Source: Aselliscus stoliczkanus (taxonomy: Eukaryota; Chordata; Mammalia; Chiroptera; Hipposideridae). Taken from it: 64,000 nucleotides of DNA. Positions 58,683 to 64,000 of this stretch are shown here, in pieces; the stretch's first letter is position 1, and each line of letters begins with the position of its first letter. The translations under genes and the position numbers were made by a program. The notes beneath the pieces are model-generated. The model worked only from the letters and a program-made list of their open reading frames with translations. It made no database searches and had not been told where the DNA came from. The stretch spans positions 10,759,501 through 10,823,500 of the forward strand of contig CM066736.1 in NCBI GenBank assembly GCA_033961575.1, read 5' to 3'.

Positions 58683-59179
58683 AATTCAGAATCGAGGTGA
58701 AGAAATTCACCTTAGTCAAGGCAGTAAGTGTTGTGCTGTGGCTTGGGCCCAAGTCCAAGGCCACAGGAGGCTTCCCAGAGAGAGTCTTGAAGAAGGGGGG
58801 ATTGGCAGGAGGGGAGGTCATTTTAAATATACCTGAATATGCTGGATTTCACAACAGCACTGTGCTCAGGCAGTACTTTGGTGGAGACTGAAACCTGTAA
58901 TCAAGACCCAGGGTCTCCTTTGAGCTACGCGATAACCAGAGCTCACCTTCGAAGGATGAAAGAAGACTGGATTCAGGAATGTGTCCACTGGTTTTTTTTT
59001 TCTGGCGGCAGGTAACAGCTTGTGCTTGGCTTTTAACCATCACTTCTCTGAGGATGTGAAAACACCTGGAAAACAAATCTGAAAAATTCACTGGCTCATC
59101 AGAATGCCTTATGAATATCACATGAAACCCAATGTCCAGGAATCGTGAGCCAGCTCTAGGCAGACAAAAGCATAGTAAT

Positions 59180-59300
59180 AATAATAAGAGTAATGATAAT
59201 AATGAAAAACAGTTACCACTTATTAAGACACTTACTTTGTGCCAGACCCAATGTTAAGTGCTTTTGCGTATTGATCGCCTCACAGAATCCTGCAATACAT
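59180..59300 (-). mobile_element. MIR SINE fragment
   Basis: 'CTTATTAAGACACTTACTTT', 'GTGCCAGACCCAATGTTAAG', 'GCCTCACAGAATCCTGC'. Confidence 0.75.
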
Positions 59301-59304
59301 TCTC

Positions 59305-59712
59305 TACATGGCAGTAAAGTGGCCTTTTTAAGACATAAACTCTAAATCAGATCGTGCTAGTCTGTGGCTAAAAACCCTTGAGTGGCTTCCCATTATACTT
59401 AGAATAAAATCAAAGTTTCTTGCCCTGGCCTGCAAGGTGCTGCCCATGCCTACCTTTCCGCATCTGTTATCACGTTATCACTCTCCACCTACTTGTTAAG
59501 CTCCAGACACATAAGACCCCTCTCTGGTATAAAGTGCCAAGCTTTTGCCTGCCCCAGGACCTTTGCACTTCCTGTTCCCCTGATAAGCAATTCAACTCCT
59601 CACCCTATCCCTCCACTAGAATGAATGTGCTGGAGGGCAGGGACCTTGTCTCTTTGATCACTGTGGCATCTCTGGCCCCTAGGACAGTAGGCATTCAGTA
59701 GAAATTTGTTAT
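59305..59712 (+). mobile_element. L2 LINE 3' segment
   Basis: 'CCTTGAGTGGCTTCCCATTA', 'AGAATAAAATCAAAGTTTCT', 'CCTGGCCTGCAAGGTGCTGC', 'CAGGACCTTTGCACTTCCTG', 'GCTGGAGGGCAGGGACCTTG' follow the L2 consensus order. The frame at 59420-59701 is L2-derived. Confidence 0.9.
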
Positions 59713-59734
59713 ATGATCGAAAAAACTTTTGGCC

Positions 59735-59840
59735 CTATGTACTAGGTATTATTATCCTCAAGTAACAGATGAAGAAACTGAAGGTCAGAGTGGTTAATTT
59801 GCTCAAAGCCACACGGCTTGTGAATTTCCAATTACATGTC
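59735..59840 (-). mobile_element. MIR SINE fragment
   Basis: 'ACAGATGAAGAAACTGAAGG' and 'CAAAGCCACACGGCTTG' are complemented MIR blocks. Confidence 0.75.
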
Positions 59841-60049
59841 TGTAGGATTCTGTCCGTATTCTCCCTGTCAGCCAGCTGTGCTGAGGATGCACAGCTACCT
59901 CGGGGGGAGGAGCATCCTTCAAGATGTGGTTTTCATCCTTCACTCTGCAAACGGCCCTGGTTTGCCTCACTTAGCCCTTTATTGCCAGGATCTGTCTATA
60001 TAATAAGAAACCCTTGCCTGCAAAACTACCCAGTCTTCCTCTGGTTTTC

Positions 60050-60400
60050 ACTTTATATTTTTCTTTGATCATAAAAATGAATGTTGCAGAAAGACTGGAA
60101 AGTGTAGGAAAAAAAAAAGATATATATATATATATATATATATATGTAGGGGAGGGGGGGAAACACTCCTGCCTTTACTACCCAGGAGGCATGGTTAATG
60201 CTTTGCCTTTTTTACTGCCAATCTTTTCTATCATCTTTAATACAGAGTGGATAGCATCTCTGTATGTCATTTTGTGTCCGACTTTTATCCCTTAACACTG
60301 TATCTTTAGAATGTTCTCAAAGCATTTTTTCCCCCATAAGGTAATGGTGGCATAATATTCCTTCACCTGGGTACACCTAGCTTAACACAACCAAATTTCT
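60050..60400 (-). mobile_element. L1M LINE 3' fragment
   Basis: 'TTCTTTGATCATAAAAATGA', 'ATCTTTAGAATGTTCTCAAA', 'GGTGGCATAATATTCCTTCA' resemble a complemented L1ME. A (TA)n run is embedded. Confidence 0.6.
60119..60146 (+). repeat. (TA)n microsatellite
   Basis: About 13 TA units within an L1 fragment, next to an A run. Confidence 0.95.
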
Positions 60401-60829
60401 TTTGTTTGGAGGGGTTTCCCTTTTCTCATCTTGCAGGTTGGTCAGGCCAAAAATTAGGACTTAAATGATAAAGAGCCACACATACAATTATGACTTAACT
60501 ATACAGGGATGCATGGACAATTATATTTCCCTTTTGAGATCAGAAAAAGGCATGTCTGTATTCCATCAGCATAATTATTGCTATGATTTTATAATTACCT
60601 GAGATTTCATAATATATGAAAGTTGTGGCTATTCCAGAGAAAATCCTGAACTATACTTAAACTTCTTCACCCAAAGCACAGGTTTGAGGCCGTGCTGACT
60701 CTCAGCAAAATCCGCTTGATGGCCTTGTCACCTATACCTTCTCAGCCACCGACCTTTCCGACACAGCAGCTGTCACTGCAACCAGGAGGTGGGATAGAAA
60801 AGGGCCAGGAATCTGAAAGCCAGAAACCA

Positions 60830-60960
60830 AGGTTCATGGTCCAGCGTTAGGGCTCACCTATATGCCCTTGAACATGTCACTTCTTCTCTTTCCTGTAGAA
60901 TAAGTATGCTAGTCCTTGCTTCAGGGAACTGTGAAGGTCAAAAGAGGGACCCTAAAGTTG
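60830..60960 (+). mobile_element. MIR SINE fragment
   Basis: 'CATGTCACTTCTTCTCTTTC', 'TGTAGAATAAGTATGCTAGT'. Diverged. Confidence 0.6.
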
Positions 60961-61601
60961 TTTAGAATTCTTACAATCCAGTTAGTTATGACTACAGTGG
61001 CTATTCAAAAGGACTTAAAGGTCAGCAGAGCCAATGTTCTCCAGCCCAAATGTTCTCCAGCCCAAACCTTTAAAAGGCTGGTCCTTCTTATAAGATGATA
61101 TATATAAACTAGATTAGTGGGTCCTCTGCTTGTGATAAATTGATGGGGATTTGAAAGTGTGGGCATAGACTTTGCTGGTCGCCTCCCCAGTATACATGTT
61201 CTACTACCCGTGGTCCTAACAGAAGCCCTGGTGGAGTTACGCATGCATGTGACTAAGGGCAAATTGACTCCACCCCCAGCTCTAAGGTGGACCTGAGTAG
61301 TCAAAGGATAATCCCGCCCCTTGCCAGTGATTGGTTCATCAGAGGGCATATGACCCCATTCTGACCATTGAGATGCGGGGGGGGGGTAACTGCGTGTGAG
61401 ACAAATGAGGAAAGATCTCCTTGTGCCTATCAAATTATCATGGAGTTATTCTTTTGTCTCCCTTGTGGGTGCCCCACCTTGGGTGCCATCTTGCTACCGG
61501 ACTTGGGGATGAAGCCGATACAGAGAGGAGAAGAACAGAGAGAGGATGATGGTGGATGTCAAAAACAGCACCACCACCACCACCACCGCCCCCAATAAAA
61601 G

Positions 61602-61675
61602 CAGCAAACATGTATTGAGGACTTAGAGGTTGCCAGGTCCTATTCTAAATGTATTATATAAGTTTTAGCTTAGGG
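61602..61675 (-). mobile_element. MIR SINE, first part (split)
   Basis: 'ATGTATTGAGGACTTAGAGG' and 'CCAGGTCCTATTCTAAATG'. It continues at 61993 after a hAT insertion. Confidence 0.78.
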
Positions 61676-61992
61676 AGGGAGGGGGTGGCCCAACCTTTTT
61701 TGGTGGCCTGTGAACCAAGAGTGGTTTTTACATTTTTTTAATAGTTGAATTAAAAAAAAAGCAATAATATTTTATGCCATATGAAAATTATATGAAATTC
61801 GACTTTCAGTGTCCATAAATAAAATTTTATTAGAACACAGCCATGCCCAGTCATTTACCTATTGTCTATGGCTGCTTTCATGCTACAAAAGCAGAGTCGA
61901 ACAGTTGGACAGAGACTGCCCACTACTTTGCCACGAGCAAAGCCTGATACATTTACTATCTGGCCCTTTATAGAGAGGTTTGCCCACCCTAG
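61676..61992 (-). mobile_element. hAT-type DNA transposon inserted into a MIR
   Basis: Longer relative of the element at 10264: 'AATAAAATTTTATTAGAACA', 'CTATTGTCTATGGCTGCTTT', 'TACTATCTGGCCCTTTATAG', 'GGTTTGCCCACCC'. Ends are approximate. Non-coding. Confidence 0.75.
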
Positions 61993-62178
61993 CTTTAGTG
62001 TTCACAGCAACCCCATAAGTTAGCGTACCATTATTATTAATATCTTGTTTCTCACAGAGGAGACAACTGAGGCTCAGAGAGGTTAAGTTATTGGTCCAAG
62101 ATCACACAGCTATAAGAGATGGACTTGAGATTCGCTACCAAACAGTTTGGCTCCAGAGCCAGTGCTCTTAACCACTTT
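61993..62178 (-). mobile_element. MIR SINE, second part (split)
   Basis: 'TTCACAGCAACCCCATAAGT', 'ACTGAGGCTCAGAGAGGTTA', 'AGATCACACAGCTATAAGAG', 'GGCTCCAGAGCCAGTGCTCT'. Confidence 0.88.
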
Positions 62179-62179
62179 A

Positions 62180-62930
62180 GGAAAGAACCTGGATTCCTGA
62201 TACCATGGTTGAGACGCCGAGTCAACCAACCCTAAACCTGCCTCGCCTTGGGACTTCCAGGTTTCAGTCATATGACATGACCGTGTTCTTGAAGCCAGTT
62301 TGAGACTGTATTTCTGTTCTTTGCAGGTGAGAGCATCCCAGCTGATGCCATAAGAAAGCACCTTAGAAAGGTAAGAACAGAAAGAAAAGGCACGCTATCA
62401 CTGTCTTGAACCAACTGCCTTTTGTCCTTGCTCGGGAGAATAAAAGCTTTCTTTCTCCAGACACTTCAAGTCTCCACAAGTTCTTCCCTTTACAAGAGAT
62501 TATGAAGGAAATCCTATTTTAGAATTGTGGCTGCTTTTGGCAATCTGCTCAATATTAGCCTGATGAGGAATTAACTCGCTAATAAAATATCTCAAGTTGG
62601 GCTGAGTCTAATTGTTGCAAGTGCTAGTAGTAATAGCCTGTCGCGGGGACTTCTGTGCCGGCGCATCCCTCGCTTGGCTACAGCCCATGTGGAAAATCAA
62701 TTTCCTCTAAATGTTTGAAGAATGGCACAGAAGGACCTGATTTCTTTTCCCTCTGCTGGAGTCAATCTGGAGACAGTGAGCCTATAAAATGAATGAAAAT
62801 AGCTACAGTTGCAAGATGCAGAGTGGAACGCAGAGCTAAGCAAAGCCTGAGTGCAAGCTCTAAGTTCTAGCTTTTTTGTCCTAAGGCCAGAGACAATATA
62901 CACTTGTGTCCCAAATTGATGTGCTCTTAA
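62180..62930. other. Repeat-free flank, possible conserved non-coding DNA
   Basis: No repeat or gene recognised. 'GAGGAATTAACTCGCTAATA' (62564-62583) and the surrounding sequence look unique. A conserved regulatory role is a guess that alignment would settle. Confidence 0.35.
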
Positions 62931-62934
62931 AAAG

Positions 62935-63475
62935 TCACAGAACAGAAAGGACTTGACTTCAACCCAGCAATGTCACTTCTAGGAATCTCTCCCACAGTAA
63001 AACTCCCACGAGTATGCAAGAATGTATGAGCAGGGTGTTCCTCGCAACCTGCTTTGTGATGGTGAAAAATTGGAGGCAACATAATTGTCCGACAAGAGGA
63101 GACTGGTTAAATAAATGATGATACATCCCTGCTCTGTAGCCATGAAGAAGAAGTAAATTTGTATGTATGCATATGGAAAGATTTTTGTGATATGGGCTTG
63201 AGTGAAAAAAGAAAGTTGCAGATCAGTGTATACATACTATGAATTCATTTTTGTGAAAAAAAAAAAAACTTTCAACAGTGCTGTACAGATTTACATGTAG
63301 ATGTTTGTACATGAGTAGAGAAGGGTCTGAAAGAATATACATCAAGTTGTAGATGGTGGTGGCAAAACCCAGAGGTGGGAATGGTGCAGGTGGGAGAGGA
63401 AACATCCCTTTCATATTATTTAGACTTTTTTACAACAAGGGTATATGGTTTTGATAATAAAAAAAGGAATTAAAG
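62935..63475 (+). mobile_element. L1M LINE 3' end
   Basis: 'ACCCAGCAATGTCACTTCTA', 'AAAAATTGGAGGCAACATAA', 'GACTGGTTAAATAAATGATG', 'GTGTATACATACTATGAATT' follow the L1ME 3' order. Confidence 0.82.
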
Positions 63476-63488
63476 AATTGGCTTTCTG

Positions 63489-63872
63489 GGGGCCAGCTGA
63501 GTTGCTCAGTTGGTTAAGAGCGAGAGCTCTGAGAAACAAGGTCGCCGGTTCGATTCCCACATGGGCCAGTGAGCTGCGCCCGAGCTGAGCTCAGCTGCTG
63601 CTGAGTTGGTGAGGGCACGTGCTCTTAGCAGCAAGGTTGCCGGTTCAACACCCATATGGGATGGTGGGCTGTGCCCCTCCCCCCACTGCAACTAGATTGA
63701 AAACGGCGACTGGACTTGGAGCTGAGCTTGCCCCCTCCACAACTAAGATTGAAGGACAACAACTTGACTTGGAGCTCATCGGTCCTGGAAAAAAACACAG
63801 TGTTCCCCTTCCCCAATTCCCCAAAACTGTTCACCTCCCCAATTCACCAATAAAAAAATCTTAAAAAGAAAA
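63489..63872 (+). mobile_element. VES/Rhin-1-like SINE, long form
   Basis: About 380 bp, with two tRNA-like modules: B boxes 'GGTTCGATTCCCAC' at 63547 and 'GGTTCAACACCCATA' at 63642. These are followed by 'CAACTAAGATTGAAGGACAA' and 'CAACTTGACTTGGAGCTCAT', and a 'TTCACCAATAAAAAAATCTT' tail. Target duplication AATTGGCTTTCTGG / AATTGGCTTCCTGG (right copy 63873-63886). Confidence 0.93.
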
Positions 63873-64000
63873 AATTGGCTTCCTGGAATGTGTGAATAGC
63901 ATTGTACTAGGCTTGCCACAATTTCTGAGGGCTCAATACTTACAATTCAATCAAGTCACAGGTAGAAGTCTGTTACGGAGCCTCATCTGATAGGTCATAG

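Overview
The window is a mammalian nuclear locus, most likely from a bat. It is A+T-rich and dominated by retroposons. The lineage marker is a set of twenty tRNA-headed SINEs. Two of them, and the 3' ends of the long forms, resemble the bat VES/Rhin-1 SINE group: a head beginning with GGCCGGCC, blocks such as 'CAACTAAGATTGAA', and a '...TTCCCCAATAAAATCTT' tail. Shared eutherian repeats (MIR, L2, L1M/HAL1, MaLR LTR, Tigger, hAT) fill most of the rest. The bat assignment comes from recalled consensus sequences, not from a search.

Only one protein-coding gene segment is recognisable. It is the first coding exon of MED13L on the minus strand (36567-36638, 24 residues, ending in a GTGAGT splice donor). 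It lies inside a strong CpG island at about 35560-37680. MED13L encodes a subunit of the CDK8 kinase module of Mediator. Everything left of the exon (1-36566) is then MED13L intron 1, at least 36.5 kb with no second exon seen. Everything right of the island is 5' flanking, probably intergenic DNA.

Layout. 1-27.5 kb: distal part of intron 1, dense in SINEs, with a HAL1 (about 6.0-8.96 kb), a decayed L1 with ORF2 remnants (about 11.1-16.4 kb), a palindromic mariner derivative carrying three nested SINEs (18.8-20.1 kb) and two related MITEs. 27.5-35.5 kb: promoter-proximal intron without lineage SINEs. 35.5-37.7 kb: CpG island, exon 1, several GGC/GCC arrays, and promoter motifs (CCAAT, CACGTG palindrome). 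37.7-40.8 kb: MIR, a four-copy 88-bp minisatellite, a Tigger-type element, a MaLR LTR and a 71-bp hairpin MITE. 41-64 kb: flank rich in ancient MIR/L2/L1 fragments, with few lineage SINEs, a 360-bp TGGA microsatellite and several repeat-free stretches that could be regulatory.

No CRISPR array, operon, prophage or bacterial-type system is present. All longer reading frames other than the MED13L exon are explained by repeats or by the CpG island. The most unusual structures are the palindromic mariner, the MITE families, the minisatellite and the GGC arrays next to the MED13L start codon.
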